Positions 1 to 6,529 are shown, counted from the first letter of the stretch. The stretch: 8,036 bases of DNA from Deltaproteobacteria bacterium (GCA_024274995.1 JAJSAA010000137.1:1-8036), one strand, 5' to 3'. Program-made: numbers and translations. Notes: generated from the letters alone by a model not told the origin.

Positions 1-909
1 CTGGCTCTGCGCTTTGCCAACTCTATCTTTACCACCAATTGGGATCACAACACCATTGATCATGTCCAGATCACCGTGGCCGAACAGGTGGGTATTGAGG
101 GGCGCTGGGGATATTTTGACAAAGCTGGTCAGCTGCGGGACATGGTTCAAAATCACCTGATGCAGATCCTCACTCTTGTAGCCATGGAGCCGCCGGTCAA
201 CCTGCTGGGAGACAGCCTGCATAATGAAAAAATCAAGGTACTCAAGGCCCTGCGGCCCATCACCAGGGAGAACGTCGAAGACAAGGTCGTCCGCGGCCAG
301 TATGCCTCCGGCTTTATCAAGGGTAAATCCGTGCCTGGCTATCTCGACGAGGAAGGTGGTAATCCTCGCTCCACCACTGAGACCTTTGTCGCCATCCGGG
401 TGGATATCGACAACTGGCGCTGGGCTGATGTGCCTTTCTATCTGCGCACCGGCAAGGGTATGGCCACCAAACGCTCGGAGGTAGTAATCAACTTCAAACA
501 GCAGCCCCATAATATTTTTGCCGATTCATACCGGCATCTGCCGCCCAACAAACTGATTATCCGCCTGCAACCCAACGAAGGGGTTGAAATCGAAATGCTC
601 AACAAGGAACCAGGTATTAGCGAGGGCGTGCGCCTGCAACGCACCACGCTTGATTTAAGTTTTTCCGAGGCCTTTGCTGATGAGCGTATTGCCGACGCCT
701 ATGAACGGTTGATCCTGGAAATCATGTGCGGCAGCCAGGTTCTGTTTGTGCATCGCGACGAGGTAAAACGCTCCTGGGCCTGGATTGACTCTATTCAAGA
801 GGCCTGGACACAGTGCAATGAACCACCCAGGCCCTACCCGGCAGGTTCCTGGGGGCCGGTTGCCTCTGTGGCGCTCCTGGCCAAGGACGGCAGAGAATGG
901 GAAGAGTAA
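1..909 (+). CDS. zwf: Glucose-6-phosphate 1-dehydrogenase, C-terminal part (5'-truncated by window)
   Basis: The enzyme oxidises glucose-6-phosphate with NAD(P)+ to 6-phosphogluconolactone in the cytoplasm, the entry step to the oxidative pentose phosphate and Entner-Doudoroff pathways. The frame is open from base 1, giving 302 visible residues against about 490-500 for the family. It begins LALRFANSIF, which in homologues comes just after the catalytic DHYLGKE signature, so the active-site His lies upstream, outside the window. Visible family blocks are DHVQITVAEQVGIEGR, YFDKAGQLRDMVQNHLMQ, ALRPI, RGQY, STTETFVAI, NWRWADVPFYLRTGK, the acidic-to-basic AYERLILEIMCG and FVHRDEV blocks, and the terminal PYPAGSWGP. 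A GTG at 76 lies inside the conserved core and is not a real start. The stop is TAA at 907-909. The gene lies 86 nt upstream of glgP on the same strand, so co-transcription is plausible. No lesion is visible. Confidence 0.97.
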   Translation: MALRFANSIFTTNWDHNTIDHVQITVAEQVGIEGRWGYFDKAGQLRDMVQNHLMQILTLVAMEPPVNLLGDSLHNEKIKVLKALRPITRENVEDKVVRGQYASGFIKGKSVPGYLDEEGGNPRSTTETFVAIRVDIDNWRWADVPFYLRTGKGMATKRSEVVINFKQQPHNIFADSYRHLPPNKLIIRLQPNEGVEIEMLNKEPGISEGVRLQRTTLDLSFSEAFADERIADAYERLILEIMCGSQVLFVHRDEVKRSWAWIDSIQEAWTQCNEPPRPYPAGSWGPVASVALLAKDGREWEE

Positions 910-995
910 ATTGAGGTACCATCCATTAAGCCCATTGTGGGCGTATAAGCGTAAATTTCTGCCGGACAACAACGAATTTAAACCGGAATCGAACA

Positions 996-3458
996 ATGAA
1001 AAACAACAAAAGGCAACAGACATCTATTGCCGCCATCAAAAAGGCCTTTGCCAATAACCTCTATCATAACATAGGCAAACCCGCCCTGACCGCCACGCCG
1101 CAGGATTTTTATACCGCCCTGGCCTATACCGTGCGCAGTATGCTGCTTGATAAATATATTCATTCTATGGCAACCTATCTGAAAAAGGAAACCAGGATAG
1201 TGGCTTATTTTTCAGCCGAGTTTCTCGAGGGGCCGCACCTGATCAACAACATGCTCAACCTCGGCGTAATTGACCAGGTGCGTAAGGCCATGGAGGAGCT
1301 GGGTCTTGATATGAACAAACTCATCGAACTGGAGAGCGAGCCCGGCCTCGGCAACGGCGGCCTGGGGCGGCTGGCCGCCTGTTATCTGGATTCGCTGGCC
1401 ACCTTGAAAATCCCCGCCATCGGCTATGGACTCAGATATGAACACGGCATGTTTGAACAGCGCCTTGAAGACGGCTGGCAGGTAGAATACTCCGATAACT
1501 GGCTGCATTACGGTAATCCTTGGGAGCTGTACCGCCCGGAAAGAACCTACAGAGTTCAATTTGGCGGCCGCACGGAATCCTATAATGATCCGGAACATGG
1601 CTACCGGGTACGCTGGAATCCCGGTATGGTAGTTAAAGGGATAGCCTATGATACCCCGATCCTCGGTTACCGGGTAAACAACTGTGTTTTGCTCCGATTA
1701 TGGCAGGCTGAGGCGGCCCAGGATTTTAATTTTTCAGATTTCAACCGGGGTGATTATTATGGCGCCGTGGAAAACAAGGTAGTGGCGGAAAATATCACCA
1801 AGGTTCTCTACCCCAACGATACAAGTCAGGCCGGCAAGCGGCTGCGCCTTGAACAGCAGTATTTCCTGGTCTCCTGTTCTCTGCAGGATCTGATCCATAT
1901 GCATACAGTCATGAAAGGGCTTGATCTGACCACCCATCATCGCTCCGTAGCGGCTCAATTAAATGATACTCATCCATCCCTCGCTATTCCGGAACTTATG
2001 CGGCTGCTGGTCGATGAACATCTTTTACCCTGGAACAAGGCTTGGGAAATCACTCAGAAGACCTTTTCTTACACCAATCACACCCTGCTGCCCGAGGCCC
2101 TGGAAAAATGGCCCATTCCCCTCTTTCAATCCCTGCTGCCGCGTCATTATGAGATCATCTGTGAAATAAACCGCCGTTTTCTTGATGAGGTGCGGCTGCG
2201 TTTTCCCCTGGATGACCAAAGGATTGCCAATATGTCACTCATTGATGAGACCGGGGAACGATATGTCCGCATGGCCGGCCTGGCCTGTGTGGGCAGCAGT
2301 CATATAAACGGCGTGGCACGTCTCCATACCCAGCTACTCAAGGATCAGGTCTTAAAAGATTACCATTGCCTCTGGCCGGATAAAATCATCAATATTACTA
2401 ACGGCGTTACCCCGCGGCGCTGGATGGGAGTCAGCAATCCGAAACTGACGGCTCTGATAACCGAGGCCGTCGGCGAGGGCTGGTTGAACGATATGGAGAA
2501 GCTCTCAGATCTCGAGCCCTTTGCTGACGACGCCTCCTTTCGAGAGAAATGGTACCAGATAAAAAGAGGGCATAAAGAACAGGTTGCCGGTTTGATATTG
2601 GAGCATTTCGGCTTTGTTGTCGATCCTGATTCCATGTTTGATGTTCAAGTCAAACGCATCCATGAGTATAAACGCCAGCATCTCAATATTCTTCATCTCA
2701 TCAGTCTCTACTGGCGGCTGAAGAATGAGCCGGATTTTGACATGGTACCGCGCACCTTTCTCTTCGGCGGCAAGGCCGCACCCGGCTATTTTATGGCCAA
2801 GTTGATCATCAAGCTGATTACCTCCGTCGCCGAGGTGCTTAATACAGATCCTGTAACCAGGGATAAGCTGAAGGTTATATTCAGGCCCAATTATAATGTC
2901 AAAATCGGCCAGATTGTCTATCCCATGGCCGATCTGTCTGAACAGATTTCTCTGGCGGGTAAAGAGGCCTCAGGCACCGGCAACATGAAATTCGCCATGA
3001 ACGGCGCTCTGACCATCGGCACCCTGGATGGGGCCAATATTGAAATTCGTGAAGAGGTGGGAGAGGAAAACTTTTTCCTCTTCGGCCTCACCGCGCCCGA
3101 GGTACTTGAACTCAGGCAGTCCGGTTATCATCCCCTGGATATATACCATAACAACGACCAACTCCGCGCCGTCATCGACCTGATAGAATTCGGTCATTTC
3201 TCCCACGGAGACAGGAATTTATTCAAACCCCTGCTTGATTCCCTGAAATACAATGACGAGTATATGCTCTTTGCCGATTTTCAGTCCTATATTGACTGTC
3301 AGCAGGAAGTGGACAGGGCCTATGCCGATAAAGAGGAATGGCTTAAAAAATCAATCCGGACCGTGGCCCGGATGGCTGAATTTTCCTCCGACCGCTCTAT
3401 CAGGGAATATTGCGGCAAGATATGGCAGATTAAGCCGGTTGAGGTGTTATCAGGTTAA
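996..3458 (+). CDS. glgP: Glycogen/starch (alpha-glucan) phosphorylase
   Basis: A PLP-dependent family GT35 enzyme that phosphorolyses alpha-1,4-glucan ends to glucose-1-phosphate, mobilising glycogen in the cytoplasm. The 820 residues are full length for the bacterial family (about 800-840). N-terminal landmarks are VAYFSAEFLEGPHL (~68-81) and the glycine-rich GLGNGGLGRLAACYLDSLATL. Further on come NDTHPSLAIPELMRLL, SYTNHTLLPEALEKW with the active-site His near 362, NITNGVTPRRW, and FDVQVKRIHEYKRQ. The PLP site EASGTGNMKFAMNGALTIG puts the Schiff-base lysine at K665. The ATG at 996 follows a weak GGAA at 985-988 with 7-nt spacing, and the N-terminus fits homologues. It shares strand with zwf upstream and the edd-eda remnant downstream, suggesting a former glucose-catabolism operon. 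I saw no regulatory extension like that of the animal enzymes. Its last ~35 nt are duplicated at 4396-4430. GlgP and MalP cannot be separated from sequence alone. Confidence 0.97.
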   Translation: MKNNKRQQTSIAAIKKAFANNLYHNIGKPALTATPQDFYTALAYTVRSMLLDKYIHSMATYLKKETRIVAYFSAEFLEGPHLINNMLNLGVIDQVRKAMEELGLDMNKLIELESEPGLGNGGLGRLAACYLDSLATLKIPAIGYGLRYEHGMFEQRLEDGWQVEYSDNWLHYGNPWELYRPERTYRVQFGGRTESYNDPEHGYRVRWNPGMVVKGIAYDTPILGYRVNNCVLLRLWQAEAAQDFNFSDFNRGDYYGAVENKVVAENITKVLYPNDTSQAGKRLRLEQQYFLVSCSLQDLIHMHTVMKGLDLTTHHRSVAAQLNDTHPSLAIPELMRLLVDEHLLPWNKAWEITQKTFSYTNHTLLPEALEKWPIPLFQSLLPRHYEIICEINRRFLDEVRLRFPLDDQRIANMSLIDETGERYVRMAGLACVGSSHINGVARLHTQLLKDQVLKDYHCLWPDKIINITNGVTPRRWMGVSNPKLTALITEAVGEGWLNDMEKLSDLEPFADDASFREKWYQIKRGHKEQVAGLILEHFGFVVDPDSMFDVQVKRIHEYKRQHLNILHLISLYWRLKNEPDFDMVPRTFLFGGKAAPGYFMAKLIIKLITSVAEVLNTDPVTRDKLKVIFRPNYNVKIGQIVYPMADLSEQISLAGKEASGTGNMKFAMNGALTIGTLDGANIEIREEVGEENFFLFGLTAPEVLELRQSGYHPLDIYHNNDQLRAVIDLIEFGHFSHGDRNLFKPLLDSLKYNDEYMLFADFQSYIDCQQEVDRAYADKEEWLKKSIRTVARMAEFSSDRSIREYCGKIWQIKPVEVLSG

Positions 3459-3525
3459 CGGTCTGATGGTTGAGCGTTGCCGTTGAGGTTGTCATACCGA
3501 AATCAAGAATTTAAAATTTTCATGG
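3411..3525 (+). repeat. Direct repeat copy A: glgP 3' end plus edd leader
   Basis: Bases 3411-3445 are the 3' end of glgP and match 4396-4430 at 34 of 35 positions; the only difference is C at 3436 against A at 4421. Further on, 3482-3497 (GTTGAGGTTGTCATAC) matches 4423-4437 with one gap, and 3507-3525 matches 4450-4468 at 17 of 19. Copy A carries about 37-44 nt, including the glgP stop, that copy B lacks. The octamer GTTGAGGT occurs twice in copy A (3438-3445 and 3482-3489) and once in copy B, so copy B looks like copy A after a slip between the octamers. The two copies lie 985 bp apart and bracket the edd-eda remnant. Confidence 0.85.
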
Positions 3526-3534
3526 AGAACAGTC
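3522..3534 (+). promoter_or_regulatory. Surviving ribosome binding site of the edd remnant
   Basis: A GGAG core at 3524-3527 lies 7 nt before the ATG at 3535. This is good Shine-Dalgarno spacing. It supports the idea that the original edd translation start is still present and that the first codons (MHNTV) are the native N-terminus, with the missing N-terminal domain lost by an internal deletion and not by 5' truncation. That reading is an inference. Confidence 0.5.
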
Positions 3535-4156
3535 ATGCACAATACCGTTAAGACCGTCGGCACAGCCCAGTTTGCCGGCGGGGTACCAGCCATGTGTGAC
3601 GGGGTTACCCAGGGTGAGCCGGGTATGGAGCTGAGCCTGGTCAGCCGGGATGTGATTGCCATGTCCACGGTTGTTGGCCTGTCCCATAATGTTTTTGACG
3701 GCGGTCTGCGACAAGGTCATGCCCGGAATGCTCATGGGTTCCCTCCAGTTCGGTCACCTGCCCATGATCTTTATCCCGGCCGGGCCCATGACCTCCGGCC
3801 TAAGCCAACAAGGAAAAGGCGTGGGCCCGTGAACGCTTTGTCAAGGGAGAAATTGACCGCCGCCAGATGCTGGCCTCCGAGGTCAGCGCCTACCACAGTC
3901 CCGGCACCTGCACCTGCCCGGCGCCTCCTTTGTCAATGCCGGGACAAAATTACGTGATGCCCTGACCCGCGCCGCCGCATCCCGGATTACAGCCATAACC
4001 CATCTTGGCATTCGCCCCCCCCTGGCCCGGATTATCAGCGAAAAATCCGTGGTTAATGCCATGGTGGCCTTATTGGCAACCGGCGGTTCTACCAACGAGG
4101 AATTGCTTCAGGGGGGGCGCTGGTGCACCAGGATGTGGAGACTGCTACCGGGCCGG
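3535..4156 (+). pseudogene. edd: 6-phosphogluconate dehydratase remnant with several deletions and frameshifts
   Basis: Edd dehydrates 6-phosphogluconate to KDPG and needs an Fe-S cluster (IlvD/Edd family, about 600 residues). Here about 200 codons survive in three frames. Frame 1 (3535-3702) starts MHNTVKTV and jumps to GTAQFAGGVPAMCDGVTQG...LSHNVFDG, missing about 95 N-terminal residues. About 14 nt are then lost. Frame 2 (3704-~3803) carries the family signature CDKVMPGMLMG and FIPAGPMTSGL. A +1 shift follows at 3803-3807. Frame 3 (3807-3914) reads NKEKAWARERFVKGEIDRR to SAYHSPGTCT. A deletion of about 18 codons returns to frame 2 (3911-4116), reading LPGASFVNAG through VALLATGGSTN, then loses about 55 codons before EELLQGG. 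A one-base loss in the G tract 4111-4117 moves to frame 1, ALVHQDVETATG. The C-terminal ~250 residues, with the second family signature, are gone. Residue counts for what is missing come from recalled homologues. This cannot make an active enzyme. Confidence 0.92.
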
Positions 4157-4372
4157 GGCGGCATCCGGATGCTGCAGGCCATAGCCGGCCCCTTTCCACA
4201 CATCACCTTCTGTCCCACCGGCGGTATTTCAGCGGCCAATTACCAAAAATATTTAGCGCTTGGGAATGTTTCCTGTGTGGGTGGTTCATGGCTGGTGCCG
4301 GCGGCGGCCATGGAACGTCGCGACTGGCGGCAAGTTACTGATCTTACACGTGAAGCTGTAAACGGTATTTAA
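4157..4372 (+). pseudogene. eda: KDPG aldolase remnant (C-terminal third only)
   Basis: Eda cleaves 2-keto-3-deoxy-6-phosphogluconate to pyruvate and glyceraldehyde-3-phosphate, the final Entner-Doudoroff step. The surviving 71 residues begin GGIRMLQAIAGPFPHITF and include the phosphate-binding FCPTGGISAANYQKYLAL, the CVGGSWLVPAAAM block and the terminal LTREAVNGI, ending at TAA 4370-4372. The full protein is about 210 residues. The Schiff-base lysine region (FKFFPAE in homologues) and everything before it are missing, so aldolase activity is excluded. The piece follows directly on the edd fragment with no start or RBS. It shares frame 2 with the edd segment upstream, so an open stretch GTG 4049 to 4372 (107 codons) reads through both, with a short out-of-frame stretch at 4117-4156. 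Confidence 0.93.
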
Positions 4373-4395
4373 TGTAAGGCGGAAGAGAAGAATTT

Positions 4396-4468
4396 TGCGG
4401 CAAGATATGGCAGATTAAGCAGGTTGAGGTTTCATACAGGGGTAGAATAGAATTTTAAATTTTTATGG
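4396..4468 (+). repeat. Direct repeat copy B: second copy of the glgP tail and leader
   Basis: Bases 4396-4430 repeat the end of glgP (34 of 35), and 4423-4468 repeat the leader that precedes the edd start at 3535, with small gaps. The copy begins 23 nt after the eda stop. No other phosphorylase sequence lies upstream of it and it is not a gene. In the glgP frame it reads on to a TAG at 4448-4450. The similarity ends at about ATGG (4465-4468), just before the RBS core in copy A. The stretch 4373-4486 otherwise holds no gene that I can see. Confidence 0.85.
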
Positions 4469-4486
4469 TTATAGCTTTTTGCCGCA

Positions 4487-4873
4487 TTATGCCATTTTGT
4501 ACCGGTGTACTTCGTTTTTGAGTTTGTTTTCCAGTAAGTCTTCCGCTTTTTCTAATTCAAATCTGCTTTGGAGGTTCATCCAAAAGTGAGGAGACATATT
4601 AAAAAATACACCAAGGCGCAATGCTGTATCGGCTGTGATAGACCTTTTTTGATGAACAATCTCATTAATTCTTCTTGGGGGAACTGAAGTGTCCTTGGCT
4701 AAGCGGTATTGAGTTATTCCCATTGGCTCAAGGAATTCATCCAATAATATCTTTCCTGGATGAACAGGAGGTAATTTTTGCCGAGCATTTTCTTGAATAT
4801 CTGTGAGTAGTTTTTTGGAAAATTCTCTGCCAAATATCTTTTTTGTTTCTTTGCATCGAAATGATTTAATCAT
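4487..4873 (-). CDS. higA: HigB'-HigA fusion: truncated toxin joined in frame to HigA antitoxin (XRE family)
   Basis: The 128-residue product is a composite. Residues 1-34 start MIKSFRCKETKKIF and continue REFSKKL, the characteristic N-terminus of RelE-superfamily HigB toxins (about 92 residues when whole). Residues 33-128 start KLPPVHPGKILLDEFLEP, the N-terminus of HigA antitoxins, followed by the helix-turn-helix ITQYRLAKDTSVPPRRINEIV (53-73), SITADTALRL and the helical FWMNLQ...LEKAEDLLENKL tail. The C-terminal two thirds of HigB, which holds the RNase residues, is gone, and the junction falls where both proteins carry a KL. The ATG at 4873 is the HigB start. No Met lies between it and the HigA part, so HigA can only be read from there. 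The frame stays open upstream to 5086, but that part has no similarity I recognise. No clear RBS is seen. The gene is AT-rich compared with its neighbours, suggesting transfer. It may still bind DNA, but cannot be a working toxin-antitoxin pair. Confidence 0.85.
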   Translation of the reverse strand: MIKSFRCKETKKIFGREFSKKLLTDIQENARQKLPPVHPGKILLDEFLEPMGITQYRLAKDTSVPPRRINEIVHQKRSITADTALRLGVFFNMSPHFWMNLQSRFELEKAEDLLENKLKNEVHRYKMA

Positions 4874-5042
4874 ATAATAAATTAATAACATTGTTCGATA
4901 ATAATGCAACTCGTTAATGTTTTTTGATTGATGAGCTGGAATGTTTTGGTCACACCCTAATTTAAAATAAAACGGATAAAGGCGGCAGAAACGAGGCGCA
5001 TGGTTGTCTCTGCCGTTGAAAAAACATAACAGAGGACATGGC
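4874..5042. promoter_or_regulatory. Divergent AT-rich spacer with the pyk leader hairpin
   Basis: This 169-nt spacer separates the leftward HigA fusion from the rightward pyk and must hold any promoters they own. I could not identify a convincing -35/-10 pair on either strand. A perfect 7-bp inverted repeat, CGGCAGA at 4983-4989 and TCTGCCG at 5009-5015, can extend by two G-U pairs and encloses a 19-nt loop in the pyk leader. It has no following T run, so it is not an obvious terminator. Confidence 0.4.
5031..5036 (+). promoter_or_regulatory. Ribosome binding site that sets the pyk start
   Basis: AGAGGA lies 6 nt before the ATG at 5043. It decides for ATG 5043 over the in-frame GTG at 5004, which would add 13 residues with no family counterpart and would start inside the leader hairpin. 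Confidence 0.75.
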
Positions 5043-6476
5043 ATGAAAAGATTACCAGCTAACAAGACAAAACTTATCTGTACCATCGGCCCGGCCTCTG
5101 ACTCCTATGAGATGATTGAGCGGATGCTTAAAGCGGGCATGAATGTTGCCCGGCTGAACTTTTCCCATGGTGATTTTGCCGCTCATGGCGAGGTGATTAA
5201 AAAGATTCGGGCCGCCTCAGCGAAAACCGGCAGGCGGGCCGCTATCATGGCCGACCTGCCTGGGCCTAAAATGCGGATAGGCACCCTAACTGAACCCATA
5301 ACCATTGATAAGGGCACAGCTTTTACCCTGACCACGGAAGAGATCATCGGCAGCAGGAATCGGGTGTCCGTAAGTATGAAGGAGCTGCCCGCGGTGGTGA
5401 AAAAAGATGATACGATCTTTTTAAATGACGGCCTTATTCAGCTGCGGGTCGACGGGGTTGAGGGCCGGGATATTCGCTGTACCGTTATGGTCGGCGGCCA
5501 TCTGCAATCGAGAAAAGGGGTGAACATTCCCGGAATTGACCTGGGAATCAGCGCCTTTACCGCCCGTGACCGTGACTGCCTGCGCTTTGCCCTGGAAAAC
5601 GGGGTGGACGCCGTCGGCCAGTCCTTTGTCGGCGAGGCCCGGGATATTGAAGATGTCCGGGCCGCGGCGGCTGAAATGGGATTTTCCCCCTTTATTATTG
5701 CCAAGATTGAGCGGGCGGGGGTCAGTGAAAAGATAGATGAAATTCTGGCCGTCGCCGATGGGATAATGGTGGCGAGAGGTGATCTCGGGGTGGAGATTCC
5801 CATTGAGCGGATTGCCGTGGAGCAGAAATTTCTCACCGCCCGGGCCAACTTTTTCGGCCGGCCGGTAATCACCGCCACTCAGATGATCGAGTCTATGACT
5901 CACAACCGCCGGCCAACCAGGGCCGAGGCCACCGATGTAGCCAATGCCATTCTTGACGGCACCGACTGTGTCATGCTGTCGGAAGAATCGGCCATGGGTG
6001 ATTATCCCCTGGAATCCGTAGAAATGCTGGCCCGGATTGCCGCGGCCACGGAACCACACAGGGGGCGGTATAACTTTGACTCCAGTTTGCAACCACAGGC
6101 GGGAGATGATTTTCCCAATGGTGTTGATCTTATTGCGGAGAGTATTGAAAATATTCTGGCCAAAATTGATTCATCAGCCGCCGTTCTCGCGCCAACCGCC
6201 AGTGGTGCCACAGCGAGAAGCCTGACCAGATTCAGGCTGCCCAAGTGGATACTGGCCGTGAGTTCAGTTGAAAAAACCTGTCGTGAGCTTATGTTCTCCT
6301 ACGGGGTATATCCAATTCTGGAAACAGAGCATCCGCACGACTGGACAGCCTATGGCCGCAACTATGCCAAAGAGCATGCCCTGACGGGCAGTTTTATCAT
6401 CCAGACCGAGGGCCCCTCACCGGAGCATCCTGAAATAAATCATAAAATGGAGATTATCGCCTTACCGGAGGAGTGA
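5043..6476 (+). CDS. pyk: Pyruvate kinase
   Basis: Pyruvate kinase transfers the phosphate of PEP to ADP, making pyruvate and ATP at the end of glycolysis in the cytoplasm. The 477 residues are the usual bacterial length. The A domain opens with TKLICTIGPAS (9-19) and MNVARLNFSHG with substrate-binding R37. DLPGPKMRIG (71-80) marks the start of the B-domain lid, which runs to about 170. The catalytic core shows IIAKIERAG with K221 and E223, MVARGDLGVEIP with metal ligand D247, and VITATQMIESM followed by PTRAEATDVANAILDGTD. The C-terminal domain follows, with the allosteric-site-like APTASGATARSLTRFR. Two blocks are unusual: VMLSEESAMGDYP where most enzymes have VMLSGETAxGxYP, and DLPGPKMR where many have DTKGPEIR. 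Both still look compatible with activity. Allosteric control is likely but cannot be typed from sequence. The gene ends with its own terminator and appears monocistronic. Confidence 0.96.
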   Translation: MKRLPANKTKLICTIGPASDSYEMIERMLKAGMNVARLNFSHGDFAAHGEVIKKIRAASAKTGRRAAIMADLPGPKMRIGTLTEPITIDKGTAFTLTTEEIIGSRNRVSVSMKELPAVVKKDDTIFLNDGLIQLRVDGVEGRDIRCTVMVGGHLQSRKGVNIPGIDLGISAFTARDRDCLRFALENGVDAVGQSFVGEARDIEDVRAAAAEMGFSPFIIAKIERAGVSEKIDEILAVADGIMVARGDLGVEIPIERIAVEQKFLTARANFFGRPVITATQMIESMTHNRRPTRAEATDVANAILDGTDCVMLSEESAMGDYPLESVEMLARIAAATEPHRGRYNFDSSLQPQAGDDFPNGVDLIAESIENILAKIDSSAAVLAPTASGATARSLTRFRLPKWILAVSSVEKTCRELMFSYGVYPILETEHPHDWTAYGRNYAKEHALTGSFIIQTEGPSPEHPEINHKMEIIALPEE

Positions 6477-6494
6477 TTCTTTCTCTCTTTTTTC

Positions 6495-6529
6495 GTAAGC
6501 GCTCAATAAACCACACGCTTACCTTTTTT
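6495..6529 (+). terminator. Rho-independent terminator of pyk
   Basis: A perfect 7-bp inverted repeat, GTAAGCG at 6495-6501 and CGCTTAC at 6516-6522, with a 14-nt loop is followed by C and six T (6524-6529). It starts 18 nt after the pyk stop. The right arm overlaps the stop codon of the convergent pta (6519-6521), and the T run is the complement of pta's last lysine and glutamate codons. For pta the same stem directly follows translation, but no clean U tract follows it on that strand, so it works best for pyk. Confidence 0.75.

Noticed and set aside
911..949. Promoter before glgP (TTGAGG and TATAAG) and a short GCCCA/TGGGC stem
   Set aside because: Spacing between the hexamers is about 27 nt, too long for a standard promoter, and the 5-bp stem has no T run.
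655..1023. A 122-codon minus-strand frame spanning the zwf-glgP gap
   Set aside because: Mostly antisense to the zwf C-terminus, with no recognisable features.
4015..4117. C8 tract (4015-4022) and G7 tract (4111-4117) as sequencing errors that would restore edd
   Set aside because: The C8 tract lies in a stretch where the Edd frame is continuous. Correcting the G tract would fix one frame only, and the multi-codon deletions would remain.
5004..5042. GTG at 5004 as an alternative pyk start
   Set aside because: It adds 13 residues without family counterpart, while ATG 5043 has AGAGGA at good spacing.
4874..5086. A 71-residue N-terminal extension of the HigA fusion protein
   Set aside because: The HigB-type N-terminus MIKSF starts at 4873. 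The upstream translation shows no family similarity and overlaps the pyk leader and start.
5421..6092. A 223-codon open frame on the minus strand inside pyk
   Set aside because: It is wholly antisense to a well-conserved pyruvate kinase, has no recognisable domain, and its low-complexity Gly/Pro-rich translation is typical of a shadow frame.
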